Below are positions 49,482 to 62,329 of a DNA stretch of 64,000 nucleotides, piece by piece. Source of the DNA: Aphidius gifuensis (lineage: Eukaryota; Arthropoda; Insecta; Hymenoptera; Braconidae); NCBI RefSeq assembly GCF_014905175.1, contig NC_057793.1:7316001-7380000 (forward strand), given 5' to 3'. The notes beneath the pieces are model-generated. The model did no database searches and was not told the DNA's origin. It saw only the letters and a list, made by a program, of their open reading frames with translations. Positions within the stretch are counted from its first letter, which is position 1; the number at the start of each line of letters is the position of its first letter. Both the position numbers and the translations under genes were made by a program.

Positions 49482-49528
49482 GTCGTTGACCTTATGTCTT
49501 AACTGTTAAATAATTCTTTGTCTTCACT

Positions 49529-49536
49529 CTTTTATA
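49529..49536 (-). promoter_or_regulatory. TATA box of serine protease 4
   Basis: TATAAAAG on the minus strand, about 50 bases before the start codon. Confidence 0.6.
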
Positions 49537-50818
49537 TCAAATCAATAAAAAAAAAAATTTTTGTTTTTGATATATTTTTTTATCTCGCTGATAATTAAAA
49601 GATAAACTTACATATAATACATTTATTTTTTTGTCTATGAAAAAGAACAAAAAAAAAAAAAAAAAGATAACAAATTACGTGATTTTTTAATCAGTTATGA
49701 TTAGCTTTTGTCATGCACATTTAATTTATATTTAATTATTGCAAATAAAACCATCAAAAATTGATAGTTTTTTATAAAAAAAAATACATAATTTTATATT
49801 GAGATATTTATTAGAAGATGAGAGGATTTCATGAGCAATTTGAGGGAAAAAAATAAATAAATTATTAAAAAATTAAAATTGATTATATCAAAAATATTTT
49901 ATTATTATATGATAACAATAATTAAATAATTAATTGAGAGATTTAAAAACAAAACAAAAATTTCTAGATGATCAATATTTTGCCTGAGAGTTTTCCATCA
50001 TTAATGCCTCGATACTTTTATTTTATTTTTTTTTAAAAATAAAATTCTATCTACAAAATTTCTGGCTTTTGACATTGATCTCTATTTAGAAATTAAAAAT
50101 CTTCAAGCATACTTTAATAATTAATAAAAAAAAAAAAGGTACATGCTCGCTTTAACATTTAAAAAACCTTGGGAAGCACCATGGCTAGATTTATTTTTTT
50201 TAAATTGTTTTATTATTATGTAAAAATTATTGAATAATTATTTAAATGAATTTTCTGCCAATTTTTTTCTTATCTTTTTGAAGAATTCATTGGTCAACCT
50301 GTCGATTTTCCTAATTATTCAAAAATTATTAACTAAATTTAATATTTATCTATAAATCTTGATTATTTACAAAATTACAGTGTAATGTGTTAGTTGACAT
50401 TGTTCCCTCTGGCTTTTTTAAAAAAACTTTTTCATTATATTATTAACAAAAATATATATTTAAATATAAAAAATATAGTTTCAATTTTTTTCTTACACAA
50501 AGAAAAATAATTGAAAAAAAAAAAAATGGAGCATTGACATCACGTCTACATGTGTCTTTTTAATAAATATTTTTTAGTCTTTCGACTCTGATGCTCGGTC
50601 AAGAGTCAATTGTTGTTTTTTTTTTTTTTCTTCTTTTTTTCATTTAAATGCTGTAAAATTTGTTTTATTTAAAAAAAAAAAAACATTTTTTTAAATATCA
50701 TTTTACAATTAAACTATCACTTATAAGTAATTGGTTTTTTTTTTTTCTATTTTAATTTTTTTTGCTATGAGTATCGAGGGATGTATTTTAATTATAAAAA
50801 AAATTTTATTAATTAATA
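49537..50818. other. Intergenic between protease 4 and the 3' end of laccase 2
   Basis: About 1.3 kb of AT-rich DNA. The right part is presumably the laccase 2 3' UTR. No gene, repeat element or RNA recognised. Confidence 0.5.
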
Positions 50819-53800
50819 TCAGTGAATTGCATTATCAATGATTGGTAGTGGTGGTGTTATAGCTGGTAAATGATCACCACATGTTGGAAAATTTGGTGGT
50901 ATTGGTGGTAAATCAGCGTGTGTTCCAACGTGTAAAATTAAATTCATTCCAATAACTATGTGGAACAAAAAATGACAATGGAAAAGCCAATAACCTGTGA
51001 ACAAAAAAAATATATAAATTATTAATATAACTTCTAGTTAATTATAATTAAATAACAGGTTATTTTAATGATAATTTTACCTGGATTATCAGCTCTAAAT
51101 CTTAGTACAACATATCCATTATTTGGCACAGCAATTGTATCTTTTGCTGGTGGTAAATTAAATTCTCTATGTAATAATCCACGTCTATCAAGATCAAGTG
51201 CATGTTTTAAATTAATTTTTTTAACATTTTTATCTGGTGAACGTCCCATACCAACAACATTAAATGCATAACCATGTAAATGAAATGGATGTGATAAATT
51301 TGGTTGTTGTACTTCATCAACAATAACAACTTCAACAATAGCATTATGTGGTATATCAACTTTATGTGTACACATACAATTATCACCACAATCAGCTGGA
51401 CGATTATCACCATTACAAAATTGTTCTGGTGGTATATCATTTATTTGTGATAATGGTGGTGCTGGTGGAAATGTAAATGATATTTCATCAACAAGTGATA
51501 TAACATGATCACCAGTTGGTGCAACTAAGAAACGATTATATGTATTTGGTTGAAATACTTCTTCTGGACGATAAAATAAAAATCTAAATGGTAAAAATAT
51601 TTTAACATCTGGACGTTCTTGTAATATTCCTGCATCAATATGTTTTGCATTTTTTAATTGATTTATACAAATAGCATCTTCTCGTGGCATATTACATATT
51701 GCATCTAATGGATTTAGAACCTATATAAATAAATTAATAAATTAATTGGTATAATTATTTAATTAGATAATTTTTTTTCGTAAATTTAAACTTACAATTC
51801 CTTGTGGTAAACCAAGATCATATGTTGGTGCTTGTGTTGTTGGTTGAAATGGTCCTCTAGCATATCTCAATACAGCTAATTGATGTGCTCTTTTAATACC
51901 ACATTCACCAAGACCTCTTAGCTGTATCCAATATGCACCAACTGGTTGATCAGCATTTATAATAAAATCATATCTTTCACCAGAAAATGATATAACTGTA
52001 TTAATTTGTACTGGATGTACTGGTTCACCATCAGCAGCAATAAGTGTTAAACCATGTCCTTGAAATGTAATTTGTGCTGGACAAACAGTTGCAAATGCAT
52101 TTATAAGACGAAAACGATAACGACGTCCAGCAGTTACTGTAAATACTTCTAATGGTGTATTTGTCATAAAACCAGTATTTGGATCACGAAATTGTCCTTT
52201 TCCATTGATTAATACTGTTTCTGGATCTTGTCCAGTATTAACAGCAAGTCTACCTGGATATCTTTCAGCAGCATCTTCATGCATCCAATCACTTATTAAT
52301 ACAACATGTGTTGTTAAATCATAATCATATAAATTACTATTTGGATCTTTATTTGGTGGTTGACGTACAATAACACTTCCATAAAGACCATCAATTTTTT
52401 GTAAACCAGTATGTGAATGCCAAAAATGTGTACCAGAATTACCAGCTGTCCATTGATATCTAATTAAATTATTAAATTAATTAATGGATTAATTAATTGA
52501 TTGATTAATTAATTTTAAATTTCATTTACCTAAATGTATTTCCTTCTTGTATTGGACATTGTGTTACATATGGTACACCATCATAATATTGTGAACCTTT
52601 TTGAAATATTCCATGCCAATGAATACTAACTTCACTACCAGCAATATGATTTTCAACATCAACAACAACTTTATCACCTTCACAAACTTGTATACTTGGT
52701 CCTGGTACCATTCTATTTGCTGTTAATATACCTCTTTCAACACCATCAGCTAAAACACATTGACAATGACTCCATACTGTATTTGTTGCATTTGGTGTAC
52801 AAACTTGACAAGCTCTAAAAAATTATTAATATATAAATTTCATTATTTTTGTTATTAAACAATTTTTTTTTTTTTAAAATACTTACGCTCCAAGAACAGT
52901 ATAGTGTTCAAGTGTAAAATGATAATAACATATTCTTGGTGGTTCACCATCACGACATGCACGTGCACATTCATCTGGTGCTGATAAAGATGGATTTCTA
53001 CGTAATTCAGCAGTTGCACGTTCACTATAATCTAGTGGACGTGTACGTGGTGGTCGTACTGTTGAACCTCTACTACCAAGATTATCAATACCTCCAAAAC
53101 CACTTTGAAATAAATCAGGATGTGTTTGTACAAGATTTGATGATGTAAAAAAATTTTGTGAATCATCTGTTGATAATATATTTCCACTTTTAATTGATGG
53201 ATTCCAAAATGATGATGCTCCTGTTTGATCATTTATTTCTGAAAATAAAAAAAAAATACGAAAAATTGTTATAAAAATAATAATAATAATTTAAATAAAT
53301 AAATGAATTTATTTAGACTTGTCGGAAATGTCTGAGAACTTGAAAACGATGAGATTTTTTTTTCTATCAGCTCAATTAAATACCAAGAAAATTCCGTAAT
53401 GAAAAATGACTGAATAAAAATATTTCTATAATTATTTCAAGAAAGAAAAAAACCAGTTTCAATCGAGAGTAAATTTATAGAATGAATGAATCAGAAAATA
53501 ATAAATAAATAAATTATTATATATAGAAAAAAAAGATGCTTAAATTATTGCTGAAGAATGTGGAAAGACCTATTCTCTTTTTGCTATTTTAAAAATATAA
53601 TAAATGTAATGTTAATAATATAAAAAATGATAAATGAGGTTGCTAGTTAAAAGTTGATATTTATCGTCATGAATACAACAACTAATACATATTTAATAAA
53701 TAAATATAAATACATTGACTGTATAGAAATGTTTGAGTGTTATAAGTTTGTGTCGTAATATGAGATCGTGATCTCGCGATTGCACTGATCATGTCGTGAA

Positions 53801-56800
53801 GAAAAAAAATATAAAATAATAGATATTATTATAATGATAATGATATTATTCAGGTGTAATAGGTACTTGTGAACATTCTAGTTTTATTTTAATGGTAAAA
53901 AATATATAATTAGTAATTAAAATTCTCATTATCACCCACTATACCTAAATACGTTCGAGTAATTAATTAATTAATTAAATGGTTAATATAAATTACACAC
54001 ACACATGTGGTTAATTGAATTTAAGTTTTTTTTTTAATAAATTTTTAAACTTTAATAAACCAATTAATTATTTTTATTTATTTATTTATTTTTTGTCTTT
54101 TAAAAATATTGATATCGAAATTGTTTATCAATATCTGACATTGATATTTATATTTTTTTTTTTTCTTTTGTAAATTTTACTGTTGAGAGGTGATGGAAAG
54201 ACAATTAATTTTACTTTTTTTTTTTTTGCTATTCTACTTTCTGAATATTATTAATCATTTCACTCAAATATTTGGCTGAATAAAAGATTCAAGTGTTCGA
54301 TATTTTAGACCAATGAAAAAAGCTACAGTCATTAATTTACTTCAACAAAAAAAATTATGAATAAAATCATCATTATTGGCAGTATATTTGGTACTTTTAA
54401 AAGTATAATTACTAAGCTGTAATAATTTAAATTCAAAAATTAGGCTATTGAAGATGAAATGAGAAAAAAAAAAAAAAAGGATTTTAACTTTCTGATTTTT
54501 AAACGAATTGATTAAATTAAATATTTTTAACTATAAGAATAAATAAATAGATTATTATTGTAAATTTAAAGTTGAATATATTTATGAACAAAAAATATTT
54601 ATAAAATATAAAATTAATATTGTTGTTTATTACTTTGGGTTTTTTTGATGATGAATTTTAATCACCAATTCTTTCGGGGTAAACATTAAACTAGGTCAGA
54701 TTGTGATTTATAAAAATCATCATCTTTCTATGCTGTTTCAAAAAATAAAAAAAAAACAAATAGTTAATTGCTTTGTTTTTTCGTGAAAAAATTATTTTCT
54801 ATTCAGGTTACTGACAAATATTATTTTCAGTCGTTTTATCAATCTGCTTTTGAGAACAACAGCTTATTCATTAATCATGAATATTTTAATTATTTTTTGT
54901 GTTTTATTGTCTGGCTTCTACTGTATTCAGGTATACAGAAATTTTTTAATTTTTTTAATTTTATAATTATTTTAATTATTAATTTTTTCAATTTTTTTTT
55001 CTATTTTAACCAGGCTAATACTCAAGTTGAATTACAAAAACAAAAAGACTTGAGATCAAAAGTTTTAAATATTAGTGTTGCAGTTTATGAAACCAAAAAA
55101 AATTTAACAGATTTGAATTTAAAATATTCTAATAATGCTAATGATCTAATACAAAAAATTGAAAAAAATGTCAATACACCATTCAAATATATCTGTTACA
55201 ATGACTCCCTAATGACAAAAGAAAAAACAAAAATTAATAATGAAATTAAAAAATGTTTTGATAATAAAAACATTGACTTAGTAGAAAAACATATATATGA
55301 AATTTACAAGGTTTGTTTAAAACTTTTCTGATAAATAAAACTAAAATAACTTAGACTTAATAATTTTTTTTTTTTTTAACAGATGATCAGTACAACATTA
55401 ACAGAAATTGATTATTATCAAAAATCATGTCAATCTGAAAGATTAATTGATCATTGTGTTTATGCAAAATTAGAAAAAATTAACAACGAATTAATTAGTG
55501 ACATGAATAAAAAAATAAATAGCATTTATACAGAAGTAAATGGTCCATTAAAAATCGAAATAACAAAATGTTGCAATACTGCTATCACTATTTTCACTGA
55601 CGAATTAAAAAAAATTCAAAACGATTTTGATAAATGCACAAAAATTTATACAAAAACTATGCATTAATTTTCCTTTTTTTTTTCTTTCAACAAACTAATT
55701 AAATTACAAAATAACTTTTCTTAATATAATTTTTATCTCATTATTTAAAATGAATATTTATCAATGTAAAAAAATATATTTCTAATTTTATATTAACATT
55801 TTATCAATAATAAAAATTGCATATGCATAAAAGTTTCTCCGTAAATTTATATATCTTTTTTTTCAATCTAAAAAAAAAATCATTCAACAAGTATATAAAT
55901 TTTTAAAAAATTTTCTGTTCATGAAATCTAACATGGCAGATGTTCTGTGAGTTTCTAATACAACTTGAAGAAGTAATTTCTTTTATTTATTTTTTCTTGA
56001 TTGTGTAATTCAACGATTTCACTAAAGTGCATTTGTTGGTGAATGGTGTGATGATTTAGTAATCGTAAACTTGGCCTTGTCTTTTTTCTCATCTTTTAAA
56101 TATCACGTATATATTTTTCATTGAATAATAAATTAATTTAAATAATTATTCTTCCATTTAATCTATATATAAATAATAAATTCAACAAGTTGTCATTCAA
56201 CACTCTTGTTTGATAAATTTAAATTTTTTTTTGAATAAATTTACGACAATTCAATCATCAATGAACTTGAACTTGTTTGTCGTGCTTCAAGTGAATGACA
56301 CTTTAAAAATAATAATAAAATTTATATTTAATAATAGTGACTGGTCATGAATTATTATTATTAATAGACGACCTCGAGACTGTATAGGACCTCACTAAGC
56401 ATCATACTTGTGTTGGTCAAGGTCGTTAAACTAACGGCAGATTATTTTTCCCTGAAGATCTCTGTTATTATATTATTTTTTAAAATCCATTATACAAAGT
56501 AAATATAAATTTCTTTTAATTCGAAAATTATAATCTACCTGTTTTTTAAATAATTAATTTAAAATTTAATAGCAAAAAGAGTTTATTCATTTTTTTTTTT
56601 ATTTTTCATACATTTATGTTAACAAAAAAAAACAAATAATTGCCAAAAATTTCACCGTCAATAATTGAGACTTTATTTAGCTTGGAGGTTTTTTTTTATA
56701 TTTTTTTTTCGCTTTTTTTTTTTTGGTGAGAATAATGCGGTATTTTTATAGAAACAAAAAATAACCTGGGCGTGACGAGAAGGAAGTTAAAAATAAGAAA

Positions 56801-59800
56801 AAAATAAAATTTTTTTTTGATTGAGAATAAATTTGCTTGTCCGTGAGACGTGGTAATAACAGAGATTTCACGGTGTCTTGTAGACACCAGTCAGTATATT
56901 CTTTTGTAACGATAAAAAATTTAAAAAAGAAAAAAAAAACCAGCACGAGTAAGCCTGGAATCAATATGTTATATTTCAACATGATTAAAATATATTTTCA
57001 TTGGAAAGTGGAAGAAATTAGATCAAAAAAATATCATAATAATTTTCATAGATAATTGTTTGAGTCATTTTTTATTCTATCTCAGTCTATGAATCATCAG
57101 TTTTTATTCTCAAAGTGTTTCAACTGATTGAATTTGTTATTAATCACAAAAAAAAAATTTATATATATTTTGTAACAATGTCTTTTGATTGTATTAATAA
57201 AAAAAAAAAAAAAAATCCTATTAATTTAAATTTCTATTTCATCATTGCTTTGCTTCATAACTATTTTCTAAATTTATTTTGTTGAACAATAAATATAAAC
57301 AATATCAATCAATATTCTATCCAATCTAAAATTGTCTAAAATTTATAAACTGACATTTTATAAATTTTTTTCCTGCAAATTAAATTCATTGGTATTTTTT
57401 TTTTTTTGCGTTTTAAAGTTTATGATATAATATCAATTATTTTGTAAATGCAATGAAAATTATTAGGATAAATAAATATTGGTATAGCATGTGTATTGAC
57501 GCTGAGAAAATAAATGATTGCCCATGAGCAATAAAAATGACCCAACTTTTTTAAATGCCCGAGGCATAATCATCAACTTTGCTGAATTGTGAATCAGTGA
57601 ATTTATAAAATTTAACTTTTTTTTTCCTCATTCAGTTTAATAAAGATATCATTGATATATATTTAATGATTTTTTTAAAAAACAAATTTTGTAGCTCGTT
57701 TTAAATGATACATCATGTCTGATAAATTTAAAATAATAATTCATCAGACATTTAAAATAAATGGCGCAGAAAGCGTGTCATGATTTTTCATAGTCATCGT
57801 ATTATTATTCACTACATTAAATTAATAATAAGAAAATTTATTTAAAAAATTAAAAAAAAATAAACATAAAGATACATGATATGTATATTTATTTAATTTT
57901 AATTTGTATAATTATTTTACACGCATGTATTTTCTATTTTTTTATTTTTTTTCTTTTATTTACTTTCCTTGAATTTTCAATCCGTAATTTGTCAATAGAC
58001 AATTTTTTTTTTCCACGTCATGTGTATCTGATTAACAGAGAAAATTTCACTAAAAACTTTTCATTTTTCGATGAATATTTCGATAGCGAAAGTAGATTAG
58101 TTTCACTTGATCAAAAAAAGAATTTCGATTATTTATTTTTACATTAATTATTATTATCAGATAATTATCTAGACTTTAATTGTATATAATTTTTTTTATA
58201 TGATAATTAAAGATGATATAAAACAATTGTAAATGAGGTTGATGGTATATTTATAAATTTAAGTATATAACAAAAATAAAATGAATAAATAAAATGAATA
58301 AATATACAGTAGATTGACCTCTCTTTTAAAATTCTCTGAAACAAGTTTTAACATTAACAAATATATACAGCTGATTATATTTTTTATTTATTTATTTTAT
58401 TATTATTTTATTATTGTGATTGTGTGTTAATATATTTCGGTTATGTCAAGTGCATATTTTAACATGAACGGCCAAGTTCGAGGCTCTTGACAAGTAACAC
58501 TTTATACTCTTTTTTTTTCGTAACATACAATTTAAAGGCTTCTTGAGTTACGTCAAAACTCATTTAATATGCGTATAGGTGTCGAAAAAAAGGTAAAAAA
58601 AATTATTCCTTTATTCATCCATTCATTGAATTAATATTTTATTTTTTATTTTTGACTTTGGCCCGTGCCTCTCGTGAAATACAAGTGGGAGGAACTTGAT
58701 TTAAACGTTCGTTGCATGAATACTAATCGATTGCTGTTCAATGTTTTTTTTTTATTTAAAATTATTATTATTATCTTGATTGCAATTTTAAATTGATATT
58801 TAAAAATATTAATTAACTGTATTATTCATGTGTAATTTATTTTATTAACCAGAAATAAAATTGATAAAATAGTTTTTATGTTTTTTTTTTTTTGGATATA
58901 ATAAAAAGTGAATTAATGTCTTTATTATATCGTTGATTTATATTTGTTTTTCTTGTTTATTTTTCAGGTCATTATTTTCTCGCTCACCTGGTGATGTTTG
59001 TCCTCATAATAAGGATATTCTTCAAATGAAAAAAAAAAAGGTAAATATGTTCTTTAAATTAATCACATCATCCAAAGTAAAAAAAAAAAAAAGTGTTAAA
59101 TTATTTTTTATCATTTATGGTACATTTTTTTTATTGACACTTTAATTTATTTATTCGGGGAAAAAATACTTGTAGAACCAATAACGTCAATTTAACATCA
59201 AAAATTTGTTTTTTTTGAATATATATTTTTTGGCTTTTAATGATATATTATTCTTGTTTATATTTGTGGTCAAATAAATGGCACACAGGTATGTTATGTC
59301 CTCATATCATGACACGTGCAAGTTGTGTAGATCATGAAGAAGAAAGCGGATGCGCTGGTTTAGCTGTGTGCTTATGATTAAATAAAACATTAAATGAAAA
59401 AAGAAAATAATATAACGTTGAGAAAAACACTCTCAGTAACATCTTTTTTATTTTAAACAGATAACGTATCAAGTTTTCACTGATTTTACAAGTTTCACTG
59501 GAATGCAACTTCCTCATTTTTTTTTTGTTTGTTTTTTTAAGAAAAAAATTTATTTGCGGTGAAAATATACGTGTTTTCATAACAACTTTTCATACAATTA
59601 ATCACAAATTTAACCTTACACATAAAATATTATTAATATTAAAATATTCCATGTCAAAATTGTGTTAGAAATTTTTAAAATTAATTATTATTTGTGTTTC
59701 GAGTTTTTTTTTTTTTTTTTGTGAATGTTTTTCTCTTCTAATAGTTTTAAATTTAATTATGATGATTTCGTTGACAAATGATGCTTTTAATTAGTTGTTG

Positions 59801-62002
59801 AGAACGATTGTTTTCCTTATATGTCGTGCAAATTCCAACAAACCAACTAATTTTACTTTCGGAACAAAAGAAAGTCATGAAAATTACAAACATTCTTTGG
59901 AAAAAAAAATTTTTTTTTTCTTTTTTTCTTCATATATACCTTATTCAGAATACTTTGCATTGTATCTGTATTTTTTTTTCTCACTTATTCTCATTGAAAA
60001 CAATACATAATGAATTTTAGTCATATTTATTTATTTTTTTTTTTTGAAAATTCAAAGAAAATAATACTGTCAATGTAAAATAGCCATAATTAAAAAAAAA
60101 AATTATATTGGATGTAAATTATAGTAATAACTTTATTGATGAATAATAATTTTTATTTTTCCCCTTGACGGAAATAATATATAAATAATAGAAAATTATT
60201 CAAAGAAATTTATTTACTACGCACCATAATATTTTATTTGTATTATAAATCCCATAAAAATCGAAAGTAGGTGCAAACGTATATGTAGGTCAGTTAAAAT
60301 AGACTTACTTTGATAAATTAAAAAAAAAAAAAAAAATTTAAAATACAACATAAATTGGTCTAGCCTCATTGATCATGTGCATAAAGTAACCATAATTTTC
60401 TATATTTATGGCTCGCATGTATCGTTAAGAATCGTAAAATTTTATACAAAATTTAACTTTAATATTATTTTTTCTACTTAAACTATATTCTTTCAAGTCG
60501 TTTTTTTTAAAATACCTGACTCTTTTTTTGCTTGATATTGTATTTTTTTTTATTGCAACAACTAATGTCTTGATTAAGACATTTTTATAAAAAATAAAAA
60601 AAAGTGTGATAGTAGATAATTATCTGTATTTATTTGTAAATAATTTATCTAATTGAAAGATTAATTTTAAAATCAATTAGACGAGTTATTTTTTGAATTT
60701 GAGAATAATAAATTATTGCACATTTGTGCAGGCATCATCATCATCAACATCATCATCAACTTCAACATCAGTTATTGTTGATTGATAAATATGCAATTCA
60801 TTGTTGACAGGTGATAATTTTAAATCCATTTGGATGTCGATATTCTTGACAATCAGCCCTGTATCATTGACGTCAAAAAGGTACCTCAAGTTGTTAACCT
60901 CTAGGCAATAATCTTGTTTCTATCAGCTGGCTAAATTTCACTCTTTTTATTTCGTGATTCAACATCACGAAGACCTCTTCAGGCGTCTCGACCTAAATCT
61001 CGACCTCTTTACACTGCTAATCCCGTTTTTTTTTTTTTTTTTTTCTCCTCAAATTCTCAAACTTTTTATATTTTTTATCTCTCTGGCTTCTTTTTTATTA
61101 TTCTTTTTGTTTCTCTAAATGAATTTTTCATTTCACGAATCATCTGAAACGACATGTGTTTTATGGTGAACCCGTTATCAAAAAAACAAGATTAAAAAAC
61201 AAAAAAACTTTATTTTATTTTTAAATTTCATTATCGTGAGAATACATTCAAAATTTTGAAAGTTATTAATCTCTTTTTTTTTTCTGCTAATTTATATTTG
61301 AAAGTAAATCTAATTGTTGCAGTCTAGTTTTTTTTTTTTATAAATTAATCTATTATACAAGCATAATATGACTTTTATTTATTATTTTTTGTTTTTTTAA
61401 TTAATCATATAAAAAAAAAGAGTGAGTTTTTTTTTCAAAATTTTTTTTACTTTTATTTGGCTTGTAGGCCACCACAATCGGTTGAATTAACACCATGGAA
61501 GTAAAACTACTGGGCCACAGTAACTTCACGCTCGCTGATTTTCTTTCTACGAAATAAAACTGTAAGATTTTGCGGGAAAAAAAAAAGGTAAAAAAAAAAA
61601 AAAGAAACGTTCATGAAAGAGAAATTATACTGACGAATGATATCCACAATAGTTAGTCCAAAAAAAAAAAATAGTAATTAATCATTTATTTTTTTTATAA
61701 AACGGTATTTAAAAATTATAAAAAAAAACCTTTTTTTTTCTATTTTTCCATTACTGATATTTTTGTTGGTTTTTTTTTAACTCGTTAAAATTATTTTACA
61801 ATAAAAATATACCCTAGTTAATTTGTCATAACAATAATTGAACAACCAATTTAAAAAATTTATAAAAAACTAAAAAATAATAATAATATTTTTAAATAAA
61901 ATAAAAAAACTTACCCTTTTTTCTCTTGGTGCTGGAATTTGTTCTCGTGGCACTTGATAGTCCAAGAACCCCAACGACACACAATATCTCAATAAACTTC
62001 AT
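50819..62002 (-). CDS. Lac2: Laccase 2 (multicopper oxidase of cuticle tanning), 734 residues
   Basis: Six exons: 61915-62002, 52887-53238, 52530-52814, 51796-52459, 51081-51720, 50819-50994. The sum is 735 codons. Insect laccase 2 oxidises catecholamines in new cuticle, hardening and darkening it. Exon 1 is a signal-peptide exon (MKFIEILCVVGVLGLSSATR). It ends in phase 1 and fits exon 2, which needs one base; the intron between is 8.7 kb, as large first introns are typical of this gene. Next come the insect Cys-rich domain (CRDGEPPRICYYH, about 118-130) and three cupredoxin domains with all four copper motifs: HWHG (about 212), HFWHSHTG (about 250), HPFHLHG (about 605), and HCHFLFHIVIGM (about 683) with axial Met. 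Only one set of 3' exons was found, so the alternative 3' exons known in some insects are not evident. Exons 2-6 very secure; exon 1 assignment strong but inferred. Confidence 0.92.
54711..54717 (+). promoter_or_regulatory. Possible TATA box of the nested gene
   Basis: The sequence gtgatttataaaaatcat upstream of the nested gene contains TATAAAA about 160 bases before its ATG. Its placement is reasonable if the 5' UTR is about 130 bases. Weak evidence in AT-rich DNA. Confidence 0.35.
54877..55667 (+). CDS. Nested secreted helical Cys-containing protein, 211 residues
   Basis: Three phase-0 exons: 54877-54930, 55014-55310, 55383-55667. The sum is 212 codons. Exon 1 encodes just a signal peptide (MNILIIFCVLLSGFYCIQ). 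The mature protein is Lys/Asn/Ile-rich, probably all alpha-helical, with cysteines in YICYN, KKCFD, KSCQS, DHCVY, TKCCN and DKCTK, i.e. an even set that could form disulfides. This pattern recalls small insect secreted helical-bundle proteins (DUF725-like), but no family is certain. It lies inside intron 1 of laccase 2 on the opposite strand. The acceptor of exon 3 follows a long T tract. The start at 54877 is preferred over an upstream frame because it yields a signal peptide ending at a splice junction, as in the 180-residue gene at 28.9 kb. Confidence 0.75.
58969..59040 (+). other. Candidate exon-like segment
   Basis: Bounded by a good acceptor (tttatttttcag) and a donor (aag|gtaaat). It reads SLFSRSPGDVCPHNKDILQM without a stop in one frame. 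The composition is unlike the surrounding AT-rich DNA. No start or partner exon fits in phase, so it is noted but not called as a gene. Confidence 0.25.
59288..59378 (+). other. Candidate terminal exon-like segment
   Basis: After acceptor-like gcacacag, one frame reads MLCPHIMTRASCVDHEEESG then CAGLAVCL and stop, Cys-rich and non-AT-biased. The phase does not fit the segment at 58969. Could be a terminal exon of a small Cys-rich peptide gene within laccase 2 intron 1, or chance. Confidence 0.25.
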
Positions 62003-62318
62003 TTTTAATAATTTAAATATTCATTCAATCAATTAACAAAAAAAACAAAATAATAGATACATAAATAAACATGAATTATTTAAAATGATAAATTTTCTTT
62101 TTCATAAATTTAAAAATAACTTTTAATGGTTTTAAAAAAAAAAAATTTATAAATAAAACAAATGTTGCGGCTCAGTCACTGTCTCGTCCGCAACTGGCTT
62201 GACTTAGACTTAAAGCCACTAGGTATACTGTCACTTTTACCTACGTACATGAAATACAAAAAAAAAATATAAATAAAAATTAAAAAAAAAAAAATTATCC
62301 ACCTCGTCGTGGCCTACG

Positions 62319-62325
62319 CTTTATA
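62319..62325 (-). promoter_or_regulatory. Possible laccase 2 TATA box
   Basis: TATAAAG on the minus strand (within tacgctttataatcc), about 320 bases upstream of the ATG in exon 1. The DNA between is less AT-rich than average (62160-62250), consistent with a 5' UTR of about 290 bases. Confidence 0.4.
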
Positions 62326-62329
62326 ATCC

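Larger units (their letters stand above)
53239..61914 (-). other. Laccase 2 intron 1 (8.7 kb), hosting a nested gene
   Basis: Donor GTAAGT at 61914, acceptor tattttcag at 53239. It holds the plus-strand secreted gene at 54877-55667. The remainder is AT-rich, with several less AT-rich islands (around 56360-56460, 58450-58570, 58660-58730, 60840-61020, 61460-61570) that could be regulatory. Reading frames at 56696-57055, 57881-58147 and 59332-60020 are A/T-run artefacts. Confidence 0.75.

Noticed and set aside
51068..53232. Plus-strand and alternate-frame ORFs over laccase 2 exons
   Set aside because: Shadows of exons whose own frame carries all four copper-binding motifs.
55695..57055. Short frames after the nested gene (56696-57055 on both strands)
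   Set aside because: Overlapping frames on both strands, A/T-run driven, no conserved motif.
57881..58147. Plus-strand frame with apparent membrane segments in laccase 2 intron 1
   Set aside because: The hydrophobicity comes from AT-rich codons; no start context, partner exon or family.
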